A DNA stretch of 64,000 nucleotides from Anaerolineae bacterium (GTDB lineage: Bacteria; Chloroflexota; Anaerolineae; JAAYZQ01): the NCBI GenBank assembly GCA_016929795.1, contig JAFGIA010000037.1, forward strand, positions 1-64,000. The letters are read 5' to 3'. A program made the position numbers and the translations under genes. The notes beneath the pieces were generated by a model. That model did not search any database. It saw only the letters and a list, made by a program, of their open reading frames with translations, and was not told where the DNA came from. This document shows positions 7,056-15,601 of this stretch, one piece after another (within the stretch, counting starts at the first letter, position 1; the number at the start of each line of letters is the position of its first letter).

Positions 7056-8578
7056 TGCTTGTTCAAAACTTTCTGGAGAGAAGCGCCGACTGGCACGGCG
7101 CCAAAACAGCACTCATCTGTGATGGACAGCGCCTCTCTTACGGCGAAGTTGAACTGTTCGCGAACCGGCTCGCCAACGCGATGAAGTACAACGGACTGAG
7201 CCGGGGGGATCGTGTTGTACTCTGGTTGCCCAACAGTGTCGAGCTAGTCGTGAGCATCTTTGCGACACTGAAAGCCGGCGGGGTCTTTGTCCCCGTCACG
7301 TATTCGACCAAGCCGGCCAAGCTCACGTACATCCTCAACAACTGCCAGGCCAGCATGCTGGTCACGTCGGGGCGCAAGCTAGACATAACACGACGGCTGA
7401 TAGCCGACGTACCTTCGCTTCTGTGCGCGATTCTGGCGCCACCACCATCGGATGTTCGGCCCGAGGACCGCATTCTTTGCTTCCAGCATCTCCAGCACCA
7501 ATTCCCTGGGAGCCGCCCGCCCATCGTCAACATCGATCTCGATCTCGCCTGCCTGATCTATACGTCAGGCACTACTGGAGACCCCAAGGGCGTCATGTCG
7601 GATCACAGCAACGTCAGCTTTGCCGCCAGCTCTATCATACAATATCTACACAACACACCCGACGACATTGTCATCGACGCCCTGCCCCTCTCCTTCGACT
7701 ATGGCCTGTACCAGTTGTTGATGGTCTTTAAATTCGGCGGCACGCTCGTGCTCGAAAAAGGGTTCTCCTACCCGGCGATGGTGCTGCAACGAATGCAGGA
7801 TGAACGGGTGACCGGATTTCCAGGGGTGCCCACGATTTTTTCCATCCTGTTGCAGATGGATCTTGGCCAATATGATTTGCGGCTGCGGTACCTGACCAAC
7901 ACGGCAGCCACATTGCCCCCCAGCCACATCGCCAAGATCCGCGCGGCGCTTCCTGATGCGCAGATCTATTCCATGTATGGCCTGACAGAGAGCAAGCGCA
8001 CGCTGTACATGCCACCGGAAGAGCTCGACCGGCGCCCCGGCTCGGTAGGGATCGCGATTCCTGGCACCGAGGTGTGGATCGAGGACGCGGCGGGCAACCG
8101 CCTTGGCCCCGGGCAGGTCGGTGAGCTGGTGGTTCGTGGAAGACACGTAATGCGCGGTTACTGGAATGATCCGTTGGCATCGGCGCAGCGTTTCCGGCCC
8201 GGCAGCCTGCCCGGTGAGCGACTGTGCTACACCGGTGATCTTTTCTCAATGGATGAAGAAGGCTACATGTACTTTATCGGGCGAAGTGACGACATCATCA
8301 AGAGTCGCGGGGAAAAGGTATCGCCCAAAGAGATCGAAAACGTGCTGTATGCCCTCCCGGGGGTCAGAGAGGCTGCCGTCGTCGGGACGCCCGACGAGAT
8401 CTTGGGTCAGGCCATCAAGGCTTTCATCGTCCGGCAGAATCCGGCGTTGAGCGAAGCCGATGTGCTGGCCCACTGCCGGGCAAACCTGGAGGACCTGATG
8501 GTCCCAAGATATATCGTGTTCTGCAAGGCGCTGCCCAAGACCTCGTCGGGCAAGATCACCAAGACCGATCTGGAGTGA
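7052..8578 (+). CDS. AMP-forming acyl-CoA/acyl-ACP ligase
   Basis: This 508-residue ANL-superfamily adenylating enzyme has a P-loop-like LIYTSGTTGDPKGV (about 168-181), the A5 motif YGLTES (about 309), YTGDLFSMDEEGY and RSDDIIKSRGEKVSP (hinge) around 395-425, and a C-terminal SSGKITKTDL with the catalytic Lys. It activates a carboxylic acid with ATP and passes it to a thiol, here probably the carrier protein with which it overlaps by 4 bp. The substrate cannot be read from sequence. Its place between an ACP and an asparagine-synthase-like amidotransferase, among glycan genes, suggests acyl or aminoacyl decoration of a sugar or lipid. Confidence 0.92.
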   Translation: MMLVQNFLERSADWHGAKTALICDGQRLSYGEVELFANRLANAMKYNGLSRGDRVVLWLPNSVELVVSIFATLKAGGVFVPVTYSTKPAKLTYILNNCQASMLVTSGRKLDITRRLIADVPSLLCAILAPPPSDVRPEDRILCFQHLQHQFPGSRPPIVNIDLDLACLIYTSGTTGDPKGVMSDHSNVSFAASSIIQYLHNTPDDIVIDALPLSFDYGLYQLLMVFKFGGTLVLEKGFSYPAMVLQRMQDERVTGFPGVPTIFSILLQMDLGQYDLRLRYLTNTAATLPPSHIAKIRAALPDAQIYSMYGLTESKRTLYMPPEELDRRPGSVGIAIPGTEVWIEDAAGNRLGPGQVGELVVRGRHVMRGYWNDPLASAQRFRPGSLPGERLCYTGDLFSMDEEGYMYFIGRSDDIIKSRGEKVSPKEIENVLYALPGVREAAVVGTPDEILGQAIKAFIVRQNPALSEADVLAHCRANLEDLMVPRYIVFCKALPKTSSGKITKTDLE

Positions 8579-8607
8579 TCGGTTCGGTCTAGACAGAGCG
8601 ACAGACG

Positions 8608-10686
8608 ATGTGCGGAATCATTGGTGTATTAAACCTGGCAGAATCGTTACCCACCAGCCTGTCGATCATGCGCCGGATGCTCGGCACCATCCGACACCGG
8701 GGACCGGATGAGTTTGGCATCTATCGCGATCGCGACCTGGCCATGGCCAGCGCTCGCCTGAGCATCATCGACCTCGGCAGCGGCCAGCAGCCGATCTGCA
8801 ATGAGGACCGCACGCTCTGGATCGTGTTCAACGGCGAGGTGTTCAACTATCTCGAGTTGCGCAAGATGCTACAGGAGCGGGGGCATCTTTTCTCGACGAA
8901 CAGCGATACCGAAGTGATTGTGCATTTGTACGAAGAGTATGGCCCCGGCTGCCTGGAGTGGCTCAACGGCCAGTTCGCCATTGCCATCTGGGACACGCGC
9001 TCGCGACGACTCTTTCTCGCGCGGGATCGTGTCGGCATTCGCCCCCTGTTCTACACGGTTGTGGGCAAGCAGTTGATCTTTGGCTCCGAGATCAAGGCCC
9101 TGCTGGCTTACCCGGCCGTCAACGCCACGATCGACCAGATGGCACTGCGGCAGGTCTTTACCTACTGGAGCACGCTATCGCCGCGAACTATTTTTGCCGG
9201 TATCCAGGACCTTCCTCCCGGAACCTATTTGCTGGCCGACGAACACAAACTAGAGACAAACACCTACTGGGCACTGGACTTTTCCGAGCCCCCGCCCAGG
9301 TCAGTCCTGGCCAAGGAGGCCATCGAGCAATTCGAGCAACTGCTCATCGATGCGGTAGAACTGCGGCTGCGCGCGGACGTTCGCGTGGGAGCCTATCTAA
9401 GTGGCGGGCTCGACTCGTCCGTTGTTGCTGCGATCGTTCGAAAACAGACCGATAATCGGCTTGAGACCTTTTCCATCAGCTTTGATGACCCCGCCTTTGA
9501 TGAAAGTCGCTATCAGCGACAGATGTGTGCGCTGCTCGGCACAGACCATCACATCGTTTCGTGCTCTACTTCTGAAATCGGGCTCGTATTTCCCGACGTG
9601 ATCTGGCACACCGAAGTTCCCATCCTGCGTACCTCGCCGGCTCCGATGTTTCTCCTGTCCAGGCTGGTGCACGATAACAACCTGAAGGTTGTCCTTACCG
9701 GGGAGGGGGCAGACGAGACGCTGGGGGGCTACAACATCTTTAAGGAGATGCAGGTCCGCCGGTTTTGGGCGAGGAATCCTGAATCTACCTTTCGGCCGCT
9801 GCTCCTCCAGCGTCTCTACCCATACATCGACGACTTGAAGAAAAGCAGCAGCGCCTATCTTGCTTCCTTCTTTCGCCAAAACCTGTCTGACACCGCCTCG
9901 CCCTACTACTCTCACCTCCTCCGCTGGAAAACGACGAGCCGGTTATGTCGATTTCTGCAACAGGGCAAGGGCGATGCACCGAGGGGCGACGCAGAGATCG
10001 AACCGCTCCCGGCGCTGCCTCCTCGGTTCGAGACATGGTCGCACCTCGCTCAGGCACAGTACCTTGAGATGACGATCTTTATGTCGCAGTATCTGCTTTC
10101 GTCTCAGGGCGACCGCATGGCAATGGCTCATTCGGTCGAAGGCCGGTTCCCTTTCCTCGACCATCGAGTCATCGAGTTTTGCAATGCCCTGCCACAGCGA
10201 TACAAGCTCGCCGGCCTGACAGAGAAGTGGCTGCTCAAACAACTGGGGAAAAAACTGGTGCCCAGCGAAATCTGGAACCGCCCCAAGCAACCATATCGCG
10301 CACCCATCCATCGCAGCTTTTTCCACCCAACCGCGCCCGACTATGTGGCCGATCTCCTGTCAGAGAGTGCACTGCGTGACAGCGGCGTCTTTGATGTCAC
10401 AGCCGTGTCGCTGCTAAAGACAAAAACGGAAAGGGCTATGAAGTTAAGCGAAACAGACAGCATGGCCCTGGTAGGCATCCTGTCGACGCAATTGATACAT
10501 CATCAGTTTGTCCGGAACTTTCAAGCGCAATCCCTCCGGCCCAGCGATCCGATCCGGGTCGTCGATGCTCTATCGTCGAGCGAGTCGGAAGCCACAAAGG
10601 GCCATTTCTGGTCATACCTCGATGCGGTCACTATCGAGCACGTTCCGATAGCTCCCAAGCCCACTATCCTGGGAACTCGCGCATGA
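8608..10686 (+). CDS. asnB: Asparagine synthase-like glutamine amidotransferase
   Basis: This 692-residue class II amidotransferase starts MCGIIGVLN, with Cys2 as the glutaminase nucleophile and RHRGPDEFG completing that active site. The second half has the PP-loop SGGLDSS (about 265), the adenylation site of Asn-synthetase enzymes, plus VLTGEGADETLGGY and EGRFPFLDHR. Ammonia released from glutamine is used to amidate a carboxylate through AMP activation. It is somewhat longer than housekeeping AsnB and sits in a polysaccharide operon, so it more likely amidates a sugar acid or an acyl group than free aspartate. It overlaps the next gene by ATGA. Confidence 0.88.
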   Translation: MCGIIGVLNLAESLPTSLSIMRRMLGTIRHRGPDEFGIYRDRDLAMASARLSIIDLGSGQQPICNEDRTLWIVFNGEVFNYLELRKMLQERGHLFSTNSDTEVIVHLYEEYGPGCLEWLNGQFAIAIWDTRSRRLFLARDRVGIRPLFYTVVGKQLIFGSEIKALLAYPAVNATIDQMALRQVFTYWSTLSPRTIFAGIQDLPPGTYLLADEHKLETNTYWALDFSEPPPRSVLAKEAIEQFEQLLIDAVELRLRADVRVGAYLSGGLDSSVVAAIVRKQTDNRLETFSISFDDPAFDESRYQRQMCALLGTDHHIVSCSTSEIGLVFPDVIWHTEVPILRTSPAPMFLLSRLVHDNNLKVVLTGEGADETLGGYNIFKEMQVRRFWARNPESTFRPLLLQRLYPYIDDLKKSSSAYLASFFRQNLSDTASPYYSHLLRWKTTSRLCRFLQQGKGDAPRGDAEIEPLPALPPRFETWSHLAQAQYLEMTIFMSQYLLSSQGDRMAMAHSVEGRFPFLDHRVIEFCNALPQRYKLAGLTEKWLLKQLGKKLVPSEIWNRPKQPYRAPIHRSFFHPTAPDYVADLLSESALRDSGVFDVTAVSLLKTKTERAMKLSETDSMALVGILSTQLIHHQFVRNFQAQSLRPSDPIRVVDALSSSESEATKGHFWSYLDAVTIEHVPIAPKPTILGTRA

Positions 10687-13600
10687 AGTGTCGCCGGATC
10701 TCGGTGTGCGTGTTCCAGTTTTGCCCGGCGGTGTGCCTCCTGGTAGCAATGGCGGTCGCCACCTCGCCCACCCTGGCGCGCGCTGGCACGCCCGGCTACC
10801 AGGACGTAGGCGCGTGGACGCAACCGGAGAACCTATCTCAACAGGGAGGGGCAAGTCGCCCGGTCATTACGTGGCTCCCCAATGGTCATACTCGCATCGT
10901 GTGGTGGGATCATTACGCCGGGTTTATGATGGTGTCGGACGGGGTCGAGGATGACAGAGCGGCCAAGCAGAGGTGGTCGGCCCCCCAAGCCGTGTCCCTT
11001 CTCGCGCCACAGGCCGATCTGGAGTCGCTCGATTTCCACTTGATTGGTGCCGACGGCACGTTCCACGCCATGTGGGTGGGGCTGCCTGATGCGGAATCGG
11101 GCAACCGAGCGCTGCTTTCCAGCCGCCTCGCCCACAACGCGCAAAAGTGGTCCGATCCCACCATGCTGGCAGCGTCGGCAATTTCGCCCGCTGTCGCGGC
11201 AGGTCCTTCTGGTGAGCTGCACGCGGCATACGTGCGACCGAATGCCTCACAGCGAGAGCGGCCGGGGGTTTACTATTTGCAGTCGATCAATGGAGAGGGC
11301 ACCTGGAGTGCGCCCAAACCGGTGATCGAGTCGGACTATTTCCGCCTGGTCGACACAGAAGAGAGCCACCTTCAGGTGTCGGTCGATGGGGAAGGCATCG
11401 TATACATCGTCTGGCGCGATCCCCGGCGTGCGCAACTCATGGTATCCGAGTCGAACGACGCTGGCGCGACGTGGAAAGAGCCGAGGCCATATACCGTCGC
11501 TGATGAGGAGCCTGTGCATGGGCAGCTCGTTGCCGTTCCAGGGCGCTCGAGGGCATTGGTGTGGGAAGGACAGCGGGCCGAGGTCGAACTCCTGGCGGCC
11601 AGCACCGTGGGCGATGCCCTCATCCTGTCCGCATGGAACGGCGAGCAGTGGTTGAGCTCGCGCCACATTTCGTTCCTCTTTGCCGATCCAGAAACGGGCG
11701 TCCAGGTAACCCTGAGTGGCCTGAGCGCTGCCCTGGCGCCCGCGCAGGAGGACAGGGGCACAGAGACCACATTGATGGTAACCGGCGTAGACCAGGGCGG
11801 CGACGTATGGGTTCTTGGCACCGAAACCGGGCCACTGGAAGACTCGTTTGTACCCGCAGCGCCAGACAGAGGGAGCGACGATTCCCAAGGTGAGCCGGCG
11901 CTTGGGTTTCTCACCAATCTCTCCCAGAGCGGCGCTGCGACCGAGCCGCAGATCGTTTCCGGGGCCGGCGACGCCGTCCGCGCGTTCTGGTGGGACCAGT
12001 TCGACGGCCTGACCTTGTCCGAAGGCACGCTCTCATTCTCGGAGGTGGTGACCGGAACAGAGACAACAGGTCGGTGGCACGCGGTATGGTCGCAGCCCCA
12101 GCCGATACCTCTACCGGATCGAAAGCTGCCCGCCCTGATCACCGATATCGCCGGCTACACCCACGCTTTTTGGTTAGGGCCGGGCAAAAACAGCTCGGGC
12201 CAGCAAGTACTCAAGCATGCACGGTTGACGAGTGACCGTACTGCCTGGACCTTTCCGAGCACCGTTGCTCCCTCCGCGGCGATCTGGCGAGTGGTGCCTG
12301 GAGAGTCGGGGCAACTGCATCTGGTTTACATACACACCCAACACACGCCATCGGCGCCGGCAGGCGTGTTCTACCGCCACTTTGATCTGGACCGCGAAGC
12401 GTGGAGCACACCTGTTGTAATTCAGGAATCGCGCTATTTCCGGCTTTTGTCGACGGAAACAGCACATCTCGACATGGCAACCAAAGGCCGTAGTATCTAT
12501 GTCACCTGGGATACTCCCGGTCTCGAACAGCTGGTGCTTGCCTACTCTGTGGACGAGGGCAACACATGGGATATAGTGACACCGACTACTGCTGGGCAGG
12601 ACCACCCGAGCCATGGCATGTTGGTTCAAGGGCCGGGAGATGAGATGTTGCTGCTGTGGGAGGGGATGCACGATGGTCCGCTCTGTTTCCTATATCAAAC
12701 TCCGGTTGACGAGATCGAGGCTGGGGCCATCCTTGCGGGCGAGCAGGTTCTCAAAAACATCCTTGCTTGCCCATCCGAGCACTTTGTAACGAAAATGCCG
12801 GGCCAAGAGACCCTGTTGGTGGCAGGTGGCGGCAGCGACTATCTGACATTGGCAGCATGGGACAGCGAGCAGTGGTCGGACCCTAAAAGTCTGACGTTTA
12901 GCTTTCAGAGGGCAGATGGCGAGAAACACCTTTTTCTCGGACAACTGCGCGGCGCCGTAGCATCGGCTCCCGGCGACTCGAAGGAGAGTCAGGAGGAGCG
13001 GGTACTGGTTGTCGTAGGCACCGATCAACATGGAGACGTGTGGGGAGTCGTGAGCGAGCAAAACATCCTTCAGATGGTGTTTTCTCCGCCCTCACCCTGG
13101 TCGCCTCCTGTCCGCTTGGCGGAAACATCAGGCATCCCAAACGCGACAGCTATCTCCACGACGGGCGCCGATCTCGTGCACGTGATGTGGACACAGGAAG
13201 GGACGTTGGGCCAAAGCGAACCGTCCATCTATTACACCGGTGGCAGTCCGGATGTGACAGGTAGTGGAGGCGATGAAACCGCGGCAGATAGTGGGCTACA
13301 GTGGACGCCGGCGGCAGCGGTGGTGGCCTCACCAGAGGGGGGGGCATCACAGGTTGCCTTGGCGGCGGGAGGTGACCATGTGCACGCGGCGTGGGTCGCA
13401 GGGTTCGACAGTGAGGTAATGTACAGTCGATCTCTGGCACAAGACGCATACTCGGCTGCCGGTTGGACCGATCCGGTGCCGTTGCCGTCGCCTGCCAGCG
13501 TGGTAAGCTGGCCTGATATCGCAGTAGAGGGCAGCAAGACATCTCACGTGGTTTTCGCCGTCCCGGTGAACGAAGAGCGAGGCATCTATCATGTCGCATC

Positions 13601-14510
13601 GACAGATGGGGGGGAACATTGGTCTGACGTTCACCGTGTTTTTGACGCGGCGCGGGCAGGATGGACGGCCGTCGACTATCCTCGCCTCGCCGTCGACCAT
13701 TTGTCCAGGCTGCACTGCGTTTGGGTTGAGACAGGCCTGTCGGGTCTCGATCTGGCATCGAACGTCTACTATGCGCATTCGGACGATAGCGGCGGAACGT
13801 GGTCCACAGCGCAACTGGTGGCAGAGAGCGGCTATGGCTGGCCCAAGTTGGTAACAAGTTCTACAGGCCAAGTGCACCTGCTGCTGCACGAGACGGGCGA
13901 AGCCAACGCCTGGTGGCACACGTGGTCGGAAGATGGGGGAGAAACGTGGACACGTCGAGTGCGCGTGCCGGGCTTTCGCGGCGCGTCGGGCACGACAGGT
14001 GTGACGACCGGGGGTGGGGCAATTCACATCGTCAGCATGAGCGACGACAGCGGCAACGGCCCGGTTCTCCTTCACGCTACATGGAACGGCACGCAGTGGT
14101 CCGAACCGGAGACGACGTCTCTTGCAACGCCTGCCGGCGCGCCCGGCACCATTGCCGCGATTCGACCCGAGGCCGGCCGGCTCGACGTCATATTTCAAGG
14201 CCTGGCCGGAGCGGGCGACGACCCAGTCACGGCGATCTGGCACGTGGGGCGGGCCATCTCGACCACGGCCAGCCTCGCTGCGCCGACAAGGTTAACACCC
14301 GCCATAGCCAGCACACCGGTGCCGCCTGAGGAGACCCTAACGGTGCCGATCTCCCCCACTGCCACAATTGAGTCCGGCGTCGTAGCGCGGATGCCCGACA
14401 GCGGATCTTCCGACGTTCCGCTTCCGCTCCTGCTGGCAGGCGGGCTATCGGGACTTCTTGTAGTTGGAACACTGGGGGTACATGTCGTGCGGAGCCGGAG
14501 AAGCAGATGA
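10683..14510 (+). CDS. Giant exported Asp-box propeller protein with sortase-like tail
   Basis: This 1275-residue protein has an N-terminal signal peptide (about 1-35, cleavage near ARA-GTPG). It contains repeated Asp-box motifs: NDAGATW, VDEGNTW, TDGGEHW, DDSGGTW and EDGGETW. The body shows internal duplication: a unit starting ENLSQQGG (about 49) recurs as TNLSQSGA (about 410), and a third propeller starts near 804. It ends in a Thr/Pro linker, MPDSG (1237-1241), a hydrophobic helix and RSRRSR. Sialidase-like propellers are expected, but catalytic residues of true sialidases are not evident, so glycan binding or a structural role is likelier. It overlaps asnB by 4 bp. A smaller relative is at 18058. 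Confidence 0.8.
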   Translation: MKCRRISVCVFQFCPAVCLLVAMAVATSPTLARAGTPGYQDVGAWTQPENLSQQGGASRPVITWLPNGHTRIVWWDHYAGFMMVSDGVEDDRAAKQRWSAPQAVSLLAPQADLESLDFHLIGADGTFHAMWVGLPDAESGNRALLSSRLAHNAQKWSDPTMLAASAISPAVAAGPSGELHAAYVRPNASQRERPGVYYLQSINGEGTWSAPKPVIESDYFRLVDTEESHLQVSVDGEGIVYIVWRDPRRAQLMVSESNDAGATWKEPRPYTVADEEPVHGQLVAVPGRSRALVWEGQRAEVELLAASTVGDALILSAWNGEQWLSSRHISFLFADPETGVQVTLSGLSAALAPAQEDRGTETTLMVTGVDQGGDVWVLGTETGPLEDSFVPAAPDRGSDDSQGEPALGFLTNLSQSGAATEPQIVSGAGDAVRAFWWDQFDGLTLSEGTLSFSEVVTGTETTGRWHAVWSQPQPIPLPDRKLPALITDIAGYTHAFWLGPGKNSSGQQVLKHARLTSDRTAWTFPSTVAPSAAIWRVVPGESGQLHLVYIHTQHTPSAPAGVFYRHFDLDREAWSTPVVIQESRYFRLLSTETAHLDMATKGRSIYVTWDTPGLEQLVLAYSVDEGNTWDIVTPTTAGQDHPSHGMLVQGPGDEMLLLWEGMHDGPLCFLYQTPVDEIEAGAILAGEQVLKNILACPSEHFVTKMPGQETLLVAGGGSDYLTLAAWDSEQWSDPKSLTFSFQRADGEKHLFLGQLRGAVASAPGDSKESQEERVLVVVGTDQHGDVWGVVSEQNILQMVFSPPSPWSPPVRLAETSGIPNATAISTTGADLVHVMWTQEGTLGQSEPSIYYTGGSPDVTGSGGDETAADSGLQWTPAAAVVASPEGGASQVALAAGGDHVHAAWVAGFDSEVMYSRSLAQDAYSAAGWTDPVPLPSPASVVSWPDIAVEGSKTSHVVFAVPVNEERGIYHVASTDGGEHWSDVHRVFDAARAGWTAVDYPRLAVDHLSRLHCVWVETGLSGLDLASNVYYAHSDDSGGTWSTAQLVAESGYGWPKLVTSSTGQVHLLLHETGEANAWWHTWSEDGGETWTRRVRVPGFRGASGTTGVTTGGGAIHIVSMSDDSGNGPVLLHATWNGTQWSEPETTSLATPAGAPGTIAAIRPEAGRLDVIFQGLAGAGDDPVTAIWHVGRAISTTASLAAPTRLTPAIASTPVPPEETLTVPISPTATIESGVVARMPDSGSSDVPLPLLLAGGLSGLLVVGTLGVHVVRSRRSR

Positions 14511-14554
14511 GCCACAGGTGGGCCAGACTCGTGTGGTTAGGGTATTCTATTATT

Positions 14555-14583
14555 TTGACAAGTAGTAGTTACACTGATACTAT
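14555..14583 (+). promoter_or_regulatory. Candidate sigma-70 promoter inside the operon
   Basis: TTGACA (14555-14560) and TACTAT (14578-14583) are separated by 17 bp, in an AT-rich patch unlike its surroundings. This falls in the 88-bp gap before the deacetylase, the longest gap in the run. Predicted transcription start is near 14590, only about 9 nt before the ATG at 14599. Confidence 0.6.
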
Positions 14584-14598
14584 CAGCCGGCTGCATCA

Positions 14599-15585
14599 AT
14601 GAGAGGGGTAGAACGGGTTTCAAGATCGATGCGTGCCATGATGAGACACTTCAAGCCTGTCGGGCTGGTGTTGATGTATCACCGGATCAGCAATGCGCTG
14701 CCTGATCCGCGGGGGACGAACGTCTCTCCCGTGCGCTTTCGCCAACACGTGGCATACCTGCACGACACGTGCCACCCCATGCATCTGCTCGACCTGGTTG
14801 AAGCCGCAGAGCGGGGCGACATCCCCCACCGGGCCGTCGCCGTGACCTTTGACGATGGGTACGCCAACAACCTGGATCACGCCTTGCCATGTTTGACCTC
14901 GGCTCAGGTCCCCGCGACAATATTTGTGATCACAGAGACCATCGGCCGCGAACGAGCTTTTTGGTGGGATGATCTGGATCGCTTCTTGTTGTCGACCCAG
15001 GAGACGCCTGATCACCTGAGTCTACTGGTTGCCAACAAGGAGTACCGGTGGTCTACCCGCTCTCTTGAGGAGCGGCAAAGAGCGCACAAGGAGCTTTCCA
15101 GAATCGTCAAGGTGTCTGGCACCGCGGACCGGGACAGCGTGACGGATGTTCTATCCACGTGGAGTGGGGGACACGACGGCTGGAGCGCCGATTGCCGTCC
15201 CCTCACTCTCAGTGAATTGAGAAGGTTGAGCGACGACGAGCTGATAACCATCAGCGCTCACACAGTCCATCACGTGCCACTCAGCTCACTTTCACCACAG
15301 CGCCAGCAAGAGGAGATGGTAGAAAGCCGCCGTGAGCTGGAAAGGATCGTCGAGAAGCCTGTCCTCGCGGTTGCCTATCCGTACGGACGAGCCCAAGACT
15401 TGACTGACGAGACGGTTGAGATTGCGAGAAAGGCCGGGTTTCGAGCCGGCTGCACTGCCATGCCGGGCCTGGTCACGTCGAAGGCGGATCGCTTCCAGCT
15501 GTGCCGGTGTGAAGTCCAAGACTGGACGATCGAGACCTTTGCAAAGTATATGGAATGGCTGTTTGTGTCAAGAGAAGGACGATGA
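14599..15585 (+). CDS. Polysaccharide deacetylase family protein (NodB-like, CE4)
   Basis: This 328-residue protein shows the CE4 signatures: GLVLMYHRIS at the start of the barrel, AVTFDDGYANN with the catalytic/metal Asp pair (about 93-94), and SAHTVHHVPL supplying metal-binding His residues (about 218-222). AVAYPYGR marks the later motif. It should remove N- or O-acetyl groups from a glycan. No signal peptide is evident at the chosen start, so action could be cytoplasmic or membrane-associated. Start choice is uncertain: ATG 14599 lies about 9 nt from the predicted transcription start, and ATGs at 14629 and 14638/14641 are in frame. Deacetylases are regular partners of exosortase-A-type polysaccharide loci. 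Confidence 0.88.
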   Translation: MRGVERVSRSMRAMMRHFKPVGLVLMYHRISNALPDPRGTNVSPVRFRQHVAYLHDTCHPMHLLDLVEAAERGDIPHRAVAVTFDDGYANNLDHALPCLTSAQVPATIFVITETIGRERAFWWDDLDRFLLSTQETPDHLSLLVANKEYRWSTRSLEERQRAHKELSRIVKVSGTADRDSVTDVLSTWSGGHDGWSADCRPLTLSELRRLSDDELITISAHTVHHVPLSSLSPQRQQEEMVESRRELERIVEKPVLAVAYPYGRAQDLTDETVEIARKAGFRAGCTAMPGLVTSKADRFQLCRCEVQDWTIETFAKYMEWLFVSREGR

Positions 15586-15601
15586 ACAGGAGCTAGGACA
15601 A

